This document shows positions 42,167 to 51,214 of a DNA stretch of 64,000 bases, piece by piece (position 1 is the stretch's first letter; each line of letters begins with the position of its first letter). The stretch covers positions 1 through 64,000 of the forward strand of contig NZ_JAHLPT010000011.1 in NCBI RefSeq assembly GCF_018918025.1. Direction: 5' to 3'. The stretch comes from Oscillibacter sp. MSJ-31. Lineage in GTDB: Bacteria; Bacillota; Clostridia; Oscillospirales; Oscillospiraceae. The notes beneath the pieces are model-generated. The model was not told the DNA's origin. It saw only the letters and a list, made by a program, of their open reading frames with translations, and searched no databases. A program made the translations under genes and the position numbers.

Positions 42167-43525
42167 TCAGTTTTTCAGGCTGTGCAGCGGCGCGGGGATA
42201 CGCCCGCCGCGGGCGATGAAGTCCGCGCTGGAATAGGGGTGTACGGCCTGCACCGGCGCGGAGCCGAGCAGCCCGCCGAACTCCACCGTGTCGCCGACCT
42301 TGCAGCCGGGCGCGGGAATGATGCGTACGGCGGTGGTCTTGGTGTTGACCATGCCGATGGCGGCCTCGTCCGCGATGATGGCGGCGATGGTCTCGGCGCT
42401 CGTGTCGCCGGGGACGGCGATCATGTCGAGCCCGACCGAGCACACGCAGGTCATGGCCTCGAGCTTATCGAGCGTCAGCGCACCGGAGGAGGCCGCGGCG
42501 ATCATGCCTTCATCCTCGCTGACGGGAATAAACGCGCCGGAAAGTCCTCCGACGGAGCTGGATGCCATCACGCCGCCCTTTTTCACCGCGTCGTTCAACA
42601 GCGCGAGCGCGGCGGTGGTGCCGTGCGTGCCGCAGATCTCGAGGCCCATTTCCTCCAGAATACGGGCCACGCTGTCGCCGACGGCGGGCGTGGGCGCGAG
42701 GGAGAGATCGACGATGCCGAACGGCGTATTGAGCCGGCGGCTGGCCTCCTGCGCGACGAGCTGACCCATGCGCGTGATGCGGAAGGCAGTCTTTTTCACC
42801 GTCTCGGCGACCACATCAAAGGGCTGGCCCTTTACACTTTGCAGGGCATGGTATACCACGCCGGGGCCGGAAACGCCGACGTTGATGACGCGCTCCGGCT
42901 CGCCGACGCCGTGGAACGCGCCGGCCATAAAGGGGTTGTCCTCCACAGCGTTGCAGAACACCACGAGCTTCGCGCAGCCGAAGCCTCCGCAGTCGGCGGT
43001 GCGCTCCGCCGCAGCCTTAACGGTGCGGCCCAAGAGCGCCACCGCATCCATGTTGATGCCGGCCTTGGTCGAGCCGACGTTGACGGACGAGCACACAAGG
43101 TCGGTGACGGCCAGCGCCTCGGGAATGGCGGCGATGAGCCGGCGGTCGGCGTCGGTCATGCCCTTTTGCACGAGCGCGGAAAAGCCGCCGATGAAATTGA
43201 CGCCCACGGCCTTGGCGGCGCGGTCGAGCGCGACGGCAAAGGGAACGTAGTCCTCCGTCTCCGAGGCGGCGGCCACGAGCGCGATGGGCGTGACGGAGAT
43301 GCGCTTGTTGACGATGGGGATGCCGAACTCGCGCTCAATGTCCTCGCCGGTTTTAACGAGCCCTTCGGCATAGCGCGTGATCTTGTCGTAGATCTTCTCA
43401 CACGCCGCCTTGGCGTCGCGGTCGGCGCAGGAGAGCAGGGAAATGCCCATGGTGATGGTGCGGATGTCGAGGTGCTGGCGGTCGATCATCTGCACGGTGG
43501 ACAGCACGTCGTTTTTATCGAGCAT
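42167..43525 (-). CDS. UPF0210 / PFL-family protein
   Basis: This 452-residue protein of the UPF0210 (DUF711, PFL-like) family has [14 protein letters not shown] near the N terminus, [53 protein letters not shown] and [16 protein letters not shown]. The fold is related to glycyl-radical enzymes, but the radical glycine motif is not seen and the function is unknown. It is always paired with a short ACT protein, as here (15 nt upstream, same operon), which suggests amino-acid-responsive regulation. Confidence 0.93.
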   Translation of the reverse strand: MLDKNDVLSTVQMIDRQHLDIRTITMGISLLSCADRDAKAACEKIYDKITRYAEGLVKTGEDIEREFGIPIVNKRISVTPIALVAAASETEDYVPFAVALDRAAKAVGVNFIGGFSALVQKGMTDADRRLIAAIPEALAVTDLVCSSVNVGSTKAGINMDAVALLGRTVKAAAERTADCGGFGCAKLVVFCNAVEDNPFMAGAFHGVGEPERVINVGVSGPGVVYHALQSVKGQPFDVVAETVKKTAFRITRMGQLVAQEASRRLNTPFGIVDLSLAPTPAVGDSVARILEEMGLEICGTHGTTAALALLNDAVKKGGVMASSSVGGLSGAFIPVSEDEGMIAAASSGALTLDKLEAMTCVCSVGLDMIAVPGDTSAETIAAIIADEAAIGMVNTKTTAVRIIPAPGCKVGDTVEFGGLLGSAPVQAVHPYSSADFIARGGRIPAPLHSLKN

Positions 43526-43540
43526 GGCGCGGACCTCCTC

Positions 43541-43813
43541 TCAGATGCGGTGCATGGCGTTGAAGATGTCCTCCCGCTGGATGCGCACGGCAAGGCCGCG
43601 CTCGGTGCCATAAGCGTCCAGCTTGTCGGCGATCTCCGGGAAGGATACCGTGCACGCGGAAATGTCCACCAGCAGGACCATGGTGAAGTAGCCCTGTTCG
43701 AGGATGGTCTGGCTGATGTCGAGAATGTTGATGTTGTACTCCGAGAGCAGGGCGCAGACGGAGGCGATGATGCCGACGCGGTCCCGGCCGAGAACGGTGA
43801 CGATGGCTTTCAT
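43541..43813 (-). CDS. ACT-domain protein (UPF0237)
   Basis: This 90-residue single ACT domain reads AIVTVLGRDRVGIIASVCALLSEYNINILDISQTI at its N terminus, with the usual ligand-loop glycine. ACT domains bind amino acids and dimerise. ATG 43813 follows AAGGAGAATCC. It is the first gene of a two-gene operon with the UPF0210 protein and probably its regulatory partner. Confidence 0.92.
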   Translation of the reverse strand: MKAIVTVLGRDRVGIIASVCALLSEYNINILDISQTILEQGYFTMVLLVDISACTVSFPEIADKLDAYGTERGLAVRIQREDIFNAMHRI

Positions 43814-43849
43814 GCTGGATTCTCCTTCATTTATAATCATGTATCCCAT

Positions 43850-43878
43850 ATTATAGCAGGAAACACGCAAAGAGTAAA
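43850..43878 (-). promoter_or_regulatory. promoter of the ACT-UPF0210 operon
   Basis: TTTACT (43873-43878) and TATAAT (43850-43855) on the minus strand, 17-bp spacer. The -35 touches the ilvE terminator stem. Confidence 0.8.
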
Positions 43879-43916
43879 TATTCCGAATACCGGCTTTTGC
43901 CGGTATTCGGAATATT
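43877..43916 (-). terminator. ilvE terminator
   Basis: A perfect 18-bp stem with AAAA loop directly after the ilvE stop; on the minus strand it is followed by TACTCTTTG. Confidence 0.8.
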
Positions 43917-43928
43917 TTTTCCATGGCT

Positions 43929-44993
43929 TCAGCACACCGGACAGGTCCAGCCGAAGGGATCGGGCTTCGTGCCCCACTGGATGCCGGTCAGCTCGTCGTA
44001 GAGCTTCTGCGACAGCTCGCCGATCCGGTTATGGTTGATCTCATAGCATTTGTCGCCCCAGCCGAGCGCGCCGATGGGGGAGATGACGGCGGCGGTGCCG
44101 ATGCACCACGCCTCCTCGAGCGCGCCGGTCTTGGCGGCCTCGAACAGCTCGTCCACGCTCAGCAGCCGCTCCTCGACGGGAACATCCCAGCTCTTCAAAA
44201 GCTCGATGGCGGATTTGCGCGTGACGCCGCGCAGGATGGAGCCGGTCAGCGCGGGAGTGACGACGGCGCCGTTGATCTTGAACATGACGTTCATGCCGCC
44301 GCCCTCCTCGACGTACTTACGCTCCACGCCGTCGAGCCACAGCACCTGCGAGTAGCCCTTGGCCTCGGCGCGCTCGCCGGCGCGGTTGGCCGCGCCGTAG
44401 TTGCCGCCGCACTTGGCCTCGCCCGTGCCGCCGCGCACCGCGCGCACATCCTCGGTCTCGACCATGATGGGCACAGGCTTGAGCCCGTCGGAGAAGTAGC
44501 TGCCGGAGGGGGAGAGGATGATGACGAACGACGCCTCATGCACACCGTGCAGGGCCAGCGTCGGGTCGGTGGAATACAGGAACGGGCGGATGTAGAGCGA
44601 TGTGCCGGGGTCGTTCGGCACCCATCGCTGATCGACGCGGACGATCTCCTTGATGGCCTGCAGCGCGTCGTCGGGATCGAGCTGCGGCAGACCCAGACGC
44701 TCGCAGGAGCGGTTCAGGCGGGCGACGTTCTCCCACGGACGGAAAAGCTGTACGCCGCCGTCGGGACGGCGGTAGGCCTTCAGCCCCTCAAAGACCTCGG
44801 TGCCGTAGTGCAGGACGCTGGCGGCGGGGGAGAGCGAGATGGGACCGTAGGGCACGATGCGCGCGTCGTGCCAGCCCTTGCCGGTGCTGTAGTCCATGAG
44901 GAACATATGGTCGGTAAAGACGGAGCCGAAGCCGAGCTGATCGGACGGCGGCAGCGTGCCGGGATGAGTATTTTCGGTAAAAGCGAGGTTCAT
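43929..44993 (-). CDS. ilvE: branched-chain amino acid aminotransferase
   Basis: This 354-residue fold-type IV PLP enzyme has ASVLHYGTEVFEGLKAYR, YIRPFLYSTDP, the PLP lysine region GGNYGAANRAGERAEAKGYSQVLWLD and EEGGGMNVMF, and the phosphate loop TGSILRGVTRKSAIEL. It interconverts Leu, Ile and Val with their 2-oxo acids, using glutamate/2-oxoglutarate. The length is that of the BCAT (eukaryote-like, 350-residue) branch. It starts 24 nt after the HicDH-like gene and closes the lctP operon. Confidence 0.94.
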   Translation of the reverse strand: MNLAFTENTHPGTLPPSDQLGFGSVFTDHMFLMDYSTGKGWHDARIVPYGPISLSPAASVLHYGTEVFEGLKAYRRPDGGVQLFRPWENVARLNRSCERLGLPQLDPDDALQAIKEIVRVDQRWVPNDPGTSLYIRPFLYSTDPTLALHGVHEASFVIILSPSGSYFSDGLKPVPIMVETEDVRAVRGGTGEAKCGGNYGAANRAGERAEAKGYSQVLWLDGVERKYVEEGGGMNVMFKINGAVVTPALTGSILRGVTRKSAIELLKSWDVPVEERLLSVDELFEAAKTGALEEAWCIGTAAVISPIGALGWGDKCYEINHNRIGELSQKLYDELTGIQWGTKPDPFGWTCPVC

Positions 44994-45017
44994 AACGTTA
45001 ACTCCTTTCGCGTTGTC

Positions 45018-45968
45018 TCAGATCTCTTTGAGATGCTCCATATTGTGGCGAATGCCCTCGCAGCAGGCGTGGAAGGTCGCCCTTTCCTCGCCCGTGAGCG
45101 GCAGCTCCACGACCTCCTCCACGCCGTTCGCGCCGATGACGCACGGCACGCCGGCAAAGAGGCCCGCTTCGCCGTATTCGCCGGTCAGCTCCGCGCTCGC
45201 GGGCAGAATGACCTTTTCATCGTGCAGCACGGCGTAGGCCATGCGGGCGGCGGTGGTGGCGATGCCGTATTCCGTGCAGAACTTGCCGGAGAACGTGACC
45301 CAGCCGCCGCCGATGGACTCCTTCTGCAGCGCGTCGCGGTCGAAGCGGAAGCGCTCGTCGCGCGCGGCCCAGGTGTCGAGCGGCATCCCGCGGAAGCTCA
45401 CGCAGGACCAGGGGGCAAACTGCTGGTTGCCGTGCTCGCCCATCATGTAGCAGGTGATGGATTTGTGGTCAATGCCGGTCTGGCGCGCGAGCGCGCTGAG
45501 CAGACGCGAGGTGTCGAGCCCCGTGCCGGTGCCGAACACGCGGCCCTTGGGAAGACCGACGTGCAGCGCGAGCTCGCGGGTGACGATGTCGCAGGGATTG
45601 GTGATGTTGATGAGCACGCCGTCAAAGCCGCTCGCCTTGAGCTTCTCGGCGTAGCCGCGCACGGCGGGAATGGTAAAGTCCATCTCGGTCACGCGGTCAT
45701 GCGTGCCGCGCAGCAGCTCGATCTTGCCGACGCTGTTGACGATGACGTCGCACGCGCCGAGGTCGGCGAAGCCGCCGGCGCGGACGGTGACGCGGTGGGG
45801 CAGATACGCGACGGCGTCGCGCAGGTCCTGCACTTCGCTTGCGAGCTTCTGCTCGTTCTGGTCGACGAGCACCAGCTCGTCCGCGATGCCCTGGACCGCC
45901 AGCGCATAGGCAACGTGTGCGCCGACATGACCGAGACCGATGACGCCTAAAACTCTTTTCTGAACCAT
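45018..45968 (-). CDS. L-2-hydroxyacid dehydrogenase (L-LDH family, HicDH-like)
   Basis: This 316-residue NAD-dependent enzyme of the lactate/malate dehydrogenase family has the Rossmann start VLGVIGLGHVGAHVAYAL, ITNPCDIVT, GTGTGLDTSRL and the catalytic histidine in MGEHGNQQFAPWS. The substrate loop is SVGKIELLRGTHDR instead of the QKPGETR of lactate dehydrogenases, and GEHGN replaces GEHGD. Both changes resemble L-2-hydroxyisocaproate dehydrogenase of lactobacilli, which accepts branched 2-oxo acids. With ilvE directly downstream this points to branched-chain substrates; annotation simply as lactate dehydrogenase would be the alternative. Confidence 0.85.
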   Translation of the reverse strand: MVQKRVLGVIGLGHVGAHVAYALAVQGIADELVLVDQNEQKLASEVQDLRDAVAYLPHRVTVRAGGFADLGACDVIVNSVGKIELLRGTHDRVTEMDFTIPAVRGYAEKLKASGFDGVLINITNPCDIVTRELALHVGLPKGRVFGTGTGLDTSRLLSALARQTGIDHKSITCYMMGEHGNQQFAPWSCVSFRGMPLDTWAARDERFRFDRDALQKESIGGGWVTFSGKFCTEYGIATTAARMAYAVLHDEKVILPASAELTGEYGEAGLFAGVPCVIGANGVEEVVELPLTGEERATFHACCEGIRHNMEHLKEI

Positions 45969-46006
45969 AATAGAAACCTTCCTTTCTATAAATAAAACAG
46001 CATTTC

Positions 46007-47545
46007 TTACATCCCGTAGTTGGGGAAGAGTACGCAGGTATAGAGCATGGCAAGCACCATGTAGAGCGCGAGTACGATGGCGAACGCGCGGAGCGTGTGC
46101 TTCATGACCTCGTTCTCGCGGCCGATCGCGTCCACGGTCGCGCAGGCGGCGACGGTGTTGTTCGGGCAGATGAGGTTGCCGAGGGAAGCGCCCGCGTTCT
46201 GACCGGCAAAGATGGTGATGGGGTTCATGCCGAGCGAGGCGGCGGCGTCAATGTGCATCTGGGCGAACATGATGTTCGAGCCGAGGCCAGTGCCGGTGAT
46301 GAACGCGCCGCTCGAGCCGATGAGCACGGCTGCCGCCGGGTAGAAGCGTCCGACCACCGCCGCGATATCGGAGGCGAGGAGGTTCATCATGCCAGTCGTG
46401 GGGGACTGCATGATGTAGGAGACGATGAGAAGGCTGCCCATCGTGATGAGCACGGGGAGAACGTTGCCGACGGTCCTGGAGCAGACCGCGCGGTACTGCT
46501 TCGCGCTCACGCCGAGCGTTGCCGCGCCGAGCATACCGCACACGAGGATGACGACGTCCACCCAGAAGATGTAGCCGAACGTACACATGACGGCGAAGCC
46601 GTTGGGCACGACCGCCGGGAAGCCGTAGCGCACGAGCGGGAGCAGCACGAGCATATAGATGTAAGGCGACATGGCGCGGAACGCGCTGTATTTGCGCTGC
46701 TGCGCGGCGGCGTGGTGGCGGAATTCCTCCGGCGTCCTGACGCCGACGAGCTTGACGTAGGCGAGCGAGAGAAGCATGGAGATGAGGCCCGTGCCCATCG
46801 AGGTGACCTCCGCGCCGACGAAGTTGGAGAGGAAGAACATCACCGCGCAGGTGGAGACGCCGGCGAAGCAGAGATAGGGGACCGCGCCCTTGAAGCCCTT
46901 TTTGCCGAAGACCATGCCGACCATGATGAACGGAATGATGAGCACGCCGAACATGTGGAAGCGGCCGACCATCGCCGCGTTGAGCGAAACGGTGGAGAGT
47001 CCCGCGTCCACGAGCGCCGCGCCGCCGTTGATGGTCGTCAGACCCGCGCCGCCCCAGGAGGCGGGCGTCGCGTCGCCGAGCAGGGCGACGGCGATGGAGG
47101 TGACGGGATCAAAGCCGAGGGCTACGAGGAAGGGCGCCGCGATGGCGGCGGGAGCGCCCGCGCCGGCCGCGCCCTCGAGAAAGATGGGGAGCATCATGCC
47201 GATGACGATGAGCTGCACGCGGCGGTCATCGCTGATGCGGGCAATGGTGGACTTGACGTCGTCAATGGCGCCGGTCTCGCGCAGCAGGTTCAGAATGGTG
47301 AACGCGCCGAAGACCATGAGCACGATCTTGAGACCCTCTTTGATGCCCTTCCAGACCAGGGGATCGAGGGCCTTGACGTTGTCGGCAAAGCTGGCGCCGG
47401 TGACGTTGAAGTAGGTGAAGGCCAGAATCAGCGTCCAGACAAGGGCGATGGGGGAGACCCTTTTGGCGGACTGCTTGAAGCCTAAAATGCCGACGAGGAC
47501 AACAAGAATGGGGCTGAGCGCCATGACGAAATTTACGAAGTCCAT
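46007..47545 (-). CDS. lctP: L-lactate permease family transporter
   Basis: This 512-residue LctP-family membrane protein has about 13 helices. Family segments are GAFTILNLLRETGAIDDVKSTI, EGAAGAGAPAAIAAPFLVALGFDP and the C-terminal QNAGASLGNLICPNNTVAACATV. It moves lactate, glycolate or related 2-hydroxy acids with a cation. ATG 47545 is chosen by family N terminus; its ribosome binding site is weak (GAGAAAA), so translation may be limited. It starts an operon with the HicDH-like gene and ilvE, and a terminator hairpin precedes it. Confidence 0.92.
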   Translation of the reverse strand: MDFVNFVMALSPILVVLVGILGFKQSAKRVSPIALVWTLILAFTYFNVTGASFADNVKALDPLVWKGIKEGLKIVLMVFGAFTILNLLRETGAIDDVKSTIARISDDRRVQLIVIGMMLPIFLEGAAGAGAPAAIAAPFLVALGFDPVTSIAVALLGDATPASWGGAGLTTINGGAALVDAGLSTVSLNAAMVGRFHMFGVLIIPFIMVGMVFGKKGFKGAVPYLCFAGVSTCAVMFFLSNFVGAEVTSMGTGLISMLLSLAYVKLVGVRTPEEFRHHAAAQQRKYSAFRAMSPYIYMLVLLPLVRYGFPAVVPNGFAVMCTFGYIFWVDVVILVCGMLGAATLGVSAKQYRAVCSRTVGNVLPVLITMGSLLIVSYIMQSPTTGMMNLLASDIAAVVGRFYPAAAVLIGSSGAFITGTGLGSNIMFAQMHIDAAASLGMNPITIFAGQNAGASLGNLICPNNTVAACATVDAIGRENEVMKHTLRAFAIVLALYMVLAMLYTCVLFPNYGM

Positions 47546-47632
47546 GGGAGTTTTCTCGCTTTCTGTGAAATGATATTCTATTTCCGCTCCTTCGCCGGCC
47601 GAACGAAAAAGTGAAAAACAGGGGGAAGAAAG

Positions 47633-47663
47633 AAGAGGCCCCGCCGGACCGGCGGAGCCTCTT
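47633..47663 (-). terminator. hairpin between the 73-aa peptide gene and lctP
   Basis: A 15-bp stem with one wobble, followed on the minus strand by CTTTCTTCC. It may attenuate lctP if both genes use the upstream promoter. Confidence 0.75.
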
Positions 47664-47684
47664 GGGAAGGAAACGTTCTCTTTG

Positions 47685-47906
47685 TTATCTCCTGCGGAGG
47701 TCAAGAGAAGAAACCGTTGGATGCGCCGTGATCCGGGATATGAAGCTGTTTTCCGTTCCCAAAAGGCAAATAAGAATGGACGCCAGCAGCAGGCTGACGT
47801 CCAGAATAATGGCGATGTTGGTCGTAGCAGGGCAGGCGAAAGCAACACAGTCGGACTGTGCGGAGGCAGACATACAGGCATTAGCAAAATTGATAGCTGC
47901 CATCAT
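47685..47906 (-). CDS. 73-aa cysteine-containing membrane peptide
   Basis: This peptide starts MMAAINFANACMSASAQSD and has three more cysteines before residue 50, one hydrophobic helix (IAIILDVSLLLASILICLL) and a polar tail ending LDLRRR. AGGAAAGGAG lies 6 nt before the first ATG, and a promoter is visible upstream. It could be a leader gene for the lctP operon, a secreted or modified peptide precursor, or a small membrane subunit. No family is recognised; codon use looks natural. Confidence 0.55.
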   Translation of the reverse strand: MMAAINFANACMSASAQSDCVAFACPATTNIAIILDVSLLLASILICLLGTENSFISRITAHPTVSSLDLRRR

Positions 47907-47934
47907 TGCTTTCTCCTTTCCTGAAGATGGGAGA

Positions 47935-47963
47935 AGTGTAGCACACATTTTTATACAGCGCAA
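47935..47963 (-). promoter_or_regulatory. promoter of the 73-aa peptide (and perhaps lctP operon)
   Basis: TTGCGC (47958-47963) and TACACT (47935-47940) on the minus strand, 17-bp spacer. Confidence 0.5.
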
Positions 47964-48057
47964 GAGGGTTTTTATCGGTTTGCCGCAAGATCGTCTGAAG
48001 CGACAAAATTTTGTGCGTTTGCGTTTTCCCTATTGGATAAATAGGTAAGCGGGGGGG

Positions 48058-48645
48058 TCAAAGCTCGGACGACATGAAGCCGCCGTGCAGCCAGTTGGAC
48101 AGCTCTGCGGGCGTACCCGGCGCGCCGACGGTGGCGAACTCCGTGCGCCCCGGGACCATTTTGGAGTTGTCGTTGCTCTCCGCCCACTGCACGCGCTGGA
48201 GAATGTGCTCCGTGCAGCGCGAAAGGTCGCCGTCCGGCGTGGGCTTGTATTGCAGCAGAATGGTCACATAGCGGTTGTCGGAGGTCCAGCGGCCGAAGTT
48301 GGTCGTCGGCTTGCGCCATTTCCAAAGGCATTCGTTTCCGCTCTCCTTACGCAGCTTCAGATAGCCGCCCGCAATGTCCTGCGTGCAGCGCATCAGCCAG
48401 ATGACGTGGTAGCCCGCGCGCTGAAAATGCGCGCAGACGTCAAAAAAGCCCTGCTGCATCAAAAGCCCGTCCTGCAGCATCATCACGAAGTGGTTGATCT
48501 GCACATAGGCGGTCATCGTCTTTCCGTCCACCGTGACGGGGACGTTGCGGCACTCCGGCGGCACGAGGTCCTGCCATTGCTTCCGCCAGTCCTCGGTGGA
48601 GGACTGGACGAGAGGGGCGCTTTTCCGTTTTCCAAAGAATAGCAT
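48058..48645 (-). CDS. hypothetical protein, 195 aa
   Basis: AAAAGGAGCACGCC precedes ATG. The protein is soluble, tryptophan-rich (WRKQWQDL, CLWKWRKP, NFGRW) and shows no signal peptide or membrane span. Segments such as YVQINHFVMMLQDGLLMQQGFFDVCAHFQRAGYHVIWLM suggest an alpha/beta fold that could handle nucleic acid, but I do not recognise the family. It is alone between the peptide gene and argS. Confidence 0.7.
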   Translation of the reverse strand: MLFFGKRKSAPLVQSSTEDWRKQWQDLVPPECRNVPVTVDGKTMTAYVQINHFVMMLQDGLLMQQGFFDVCAHFQRAGYHVIWLMRCTQDIAGGYLKLRKESGNECLWKWRKPTTNFGRWTSDNRYVTILLQYKPTPDGDLSRCTEHILQRVQWAESNDNSKMVPGRTEFATVGAPGTPAELSNWLHGGFMSSEL

Positions 48646-48779
48646 GGCGTGCTCCTTTTCGGCGTCTTTATTCTATGCACCCTTAATTATATAAGAGCGG
48701 CGCTGTCCGTGCAAGCGCTATTTCGTGTCCGCCTGCACAGAAATGCGCCGGCTTTTGCGGCGGAAATTGCAAAAACGGC

Positions 48780-48808
48780 TTGTTTTCCACACACAGCTGT
48801 AGTATAAT
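48780..48808 (+). promoter_or_regulatory. argS promoter
   Basis: TTGTTT (48780-48785) and TATAAT (48803-48808), 17-bp spacer. No T-box-like leader is seen in the 70 bp that follow. Confidence 0.75.
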
Positions 48809-48885
48809 ACACGTTACGATTCTGCACTTTTTGCGGCGCGGCAGCGCGCCGCCGCATCAACTACGAAAGAGCGAGGGAAAAAGCT

Positions 48886-50628
48886 ATGAATATGATCCAG
48901 AGCGCAAAGGACCAGATCGCCGCCCTGACGCGCAGCGCTTACCGCGCCGCCGTGCAGGAGGGTCTGCTGCCCGATGGCGTGGAGACCGTCCCTGCGGTCG
49001 AGATCCCCAAGGATACCGCCAACGGCGACTACACCACCACCTTCTGCCTGGCCGCCTCCAAGGCCATGCGCAAGAACCCGCGCGAGGTCGCGAATATCCT
49101 CACCCAGCACATGAAGCTCGACGGCACCTACTTTACTTCTGTTGAGATCGCCGGCCCCGGCTTCCTGAACTTCCGTCTCGGCGAAAAGTGGTACGCCGAC
49201 GTCGTTGAGGACGTGGAGCGCGAGGCGGACGCCTACGGCCGCGGCGAGGGCCTCAAGGGCAAGAAGTACATGGTCGAGTTCGTCTCCGCCAACCCCACCG
49301 GCCCCATGCACATGGGCAACGCCCGCGGCGGCGTGCTCGGCGACACGCTCGCGAGCGTGCTCGACTGGTCCGGCGCGAACGTGTGGCGTGAGTTCTATGT
49401 CAACGACTTCGGCAACCAGATCGAAAAGTTCGCCAAGAGCATCGAGGCTCGCTACTTCCAGCTCATCAAGGGCGAGGACGCCGTCGAGTTCCCCGAGGAC
49501 GGCTACCACGGCGACGACATCAAGGAGCTTGCGCAGGCGTTCTACGCCGAGCACGGCGAGAGCTATCTGGACAAGACCGAGGCGGAGCGCCACGCCGATA
49601 TGGCGCGCTTCGGCCTCGACCGCAACATCCCCAAGATGAAGAGCGACCTTGAGCGCTACGGCATCAAGTTCGATGAGTGGTTCTTCGAGTCCTCCCTGCA
49701 CGAGTCCGGCTTTGTCGCCGACACGGCGAAAAAGCTCACCGACCTCGGCTGGACCTATGAAAAGGACAGCGCGCTCTGGGTCAAGACCGCGGAGATCATG
49801 CGCGACCAGTACCGCAAGCAGGGCAAGAAGGACGAGGATATCGACAAGCTCGGCCTGAAGGACGACGTGCTGCGCCGCGCCAACGGCTTCTACACCTACC
49901 TCGCCGGCGACATCGCCTACCACCGCAACAAGTTCGAGGTCCGCGGCTTCGATAAGGTCATCAACATCTGGGGCGCCGACCACCACGGCCATGTCGCCCG
50001 CCTCAAGGGCGCGATCGACGCGCTGGGTCTCGACGGCACGAATCGTCTGGATATCGTGCTCATGCAGCTCGTCAAGCTCGTGCGCGACGGCGAGGTGGTG
50101 CGTATGTCCAAGCGCACCGGCAAGACCATCTCGCTCTCCGACCTGCTTGACGAGATCCCGGTCGACGCCTGCCGCTACTTCTTCAACGCCAAGCCCGATA
50201 CGCAGATGGACTTCGACCTCGGCCTCGCCGTGCGCGAGGACAGCGAGAACCCCGTCTACTATATCCAGTACGCCTACGCGCGTATCTGCAGCCTGCTCAA
50301 GACGGTGGCGGACGAGGGCCGCAGCGTTCCCGCCACGGACAAGGCCGACCTGTCCCTGCTCTCCGGCGAGCAGGAGCGCGCGCTCATCAAGGAGCTTGCC
50401 AACTTCAGCGAGGAGATCCGCATGGCCGCCCGCGACTACGACCCGAGCTATATCAACCGCTACCTCATGCGGCTCGCCGGCGCGTTCCACCGCTTCTACA
50501 ACGCCTGCCGCATCAAGGGCGAGGCGGACGACGTGGCGAACGCCCGTCTGCTGCTCGCTGCTGCGACCCGTCAGGTGCTCGCCAACGGCCTGACGATCCT
50601 CGGCCTGAGCAAGCCCGAGAAGATGTAA
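48886..50628 (+). CDS. argS: arginyl-tRNA synthetase
   Basis: This 580-residue class I synthetase charges tRNA-Arg with arginine. It has the N-terminal Add-1 domain (about 1-115), the HIGH-type motif as ANPTGPMHMGNARGG, the KMSKS-type motif as VRMSKRTGKTI and the C-terminal DALR anticodon-binding domain, which ends GLTILGLSKPEKM, the classic ArgS end. The start is preceded by GAGGGAAAAAGCT. Confidence 0.96.
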   Translation: MNMIQSAKDQIAALTRSAYRAAVQEGLLPDGVETVPAVEIPKDTANGDYTTTFCLAASKAMRKNPREVANILTQHMKLDGTYFTSVEIAGPGFLNFRLGEKWYADVVEDVEREADAYGRGEGLKGKKYMVEFVSANPTGPMHMGNARGGVLGDTLASVLDWSGANVWREFYVNDFGNQIEKFAKSIEARYFQLIKGEDAVEFPEDGYHGDDIKELAQAFYAEHGESYLDKTEAERHADMARFGLDRNIPKMKSDLERYGIKFDEWFFESSLHESGFVADTAKKLTDLGWTYEKDSALWVKTAEIMRDQYRKQGKKDEDIDKLGLKDDVLRRANGFYTYLAGDIAYHRNKFEVRGFDKVINIWGADHHGHVARLKGAIDALGLDGTNRLDIVLMQLVKLVRDGEVVRMSKRTGKTISLSDLLDEIPVDACRYFFNAKPDTQMDFDLGLAVREDSENPVYYIQYAYARICSLLKTVADEGRSVPATDKADLSLLSGEQERALIKELANFSEEIRMAARDYDPSYINRYLMRLAGAFHRFYNACRIKGEADDVANARLLLAAATRQVLANGLTILGLSKPEKM

Positions 50629-50658
50629 GCACACATTATATACAAATATATAATAAGG

Positions 50659-50688
50659 AAGAGGACAGCCGGTCGGCTGCCCTCTTTT
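50659..50688. terminator. terminator between argS and spmB
   Basis: A 12-bp stem with one mismatch (50659-50670 with 50675-50686), TTTTCC on the plus strand. Confidence 0.8.
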
Positions 50689-50691
50689 CCT

Positions 50692-51210
50692 TTACCCCAT
50701 CAGCACCCGCACCGCGGCGGCGGAGGTGAGAAACATCACCGCGTCCGCGCAGAGCGAGGCGGGGATGGTGTAGCGTGTTTTGACGATGCCGACCGAGCCG
50801 AAGTAGACGGCGATGGTGTAGAAGGTGGTCTCGCTTGACCCCAGCATGACCGCCGCCACGCGCCCGATGTAGCTGTCGGGGCCGTAGGTCGCCATCAGCT
50901 CGCTGCCGACCGCCAACGCGCCGCTGCCGGAGATGGGGCGGATAAAAAGGAGCGGCGCGACCTCCGGCGGAATGCCGACCCTTTCGAGCGCCGGCGCGAG
51001 CAGCGCGCCCAGATACTCCATCGCGCCCGACGCGCGGAACATATACACCGCCGTCAGCAGCGCGATGAGCGAGGGGAGGATATGCACCAGTACGTTCAGC
51101 CCCTCCTCCGCGCCGCGGGTCAGCGCGGTGTAAACGTCTACCCGTTTCCCCAGTGCGTAGCAGGCGGTGAAGCACAGCAGAACCGGCACGACCAGCTCGG
51201 AAAGCGACAT
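50692..51210 (-). CDS. spmB: spore maturation protein B
   Basis: This 172-residue membrane protein of the SpmB family has a nucleoside-recognition (Gate) domain: EEGLNVLVHILPSLIALLTAVYMFRASG, FIRPISGSGALAVGSELMATYGPDSYIGR and MLGSSETTFYTIAVYFGSVG. It is needed for spore core dehydration in Bacillus. It starts just after spmA with GGGGTGAAGG upstream. Confidence 0.94.
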   Translation of the reverse strand: MSLSELVVPVLLCFTACYALGKRVDVYTALTRGAEEGLNVLVHILPSLIALLTAVYMFRASGAMEYLGALLAPALERVGIPPEVAPLLFIRPISGSGALAVGSELMATYGPDSYIGRVAAVMLGSSETTFYTIAVYFGSVGIVKTRYTIPASLCADAVMFLTSAAAVRVLMG

Positions 51211-51214
51211 TCCT

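Noticed and set aside
45018-45968. Plain L-lactate dehydrogenase call
   Set aside because: The coenzyme fold fits, but the substrate loop lacks the QKPGETR pattern and GEHGN replaces GEHGD, so a branched-chain hydroxyacid dehydrogenase is the better reading.
48808-48885. T-box leader before argS
   Set aside because: Only about 70 nt separate promoter and start and no T-box sequence or terminator/antiterminator pair is present.
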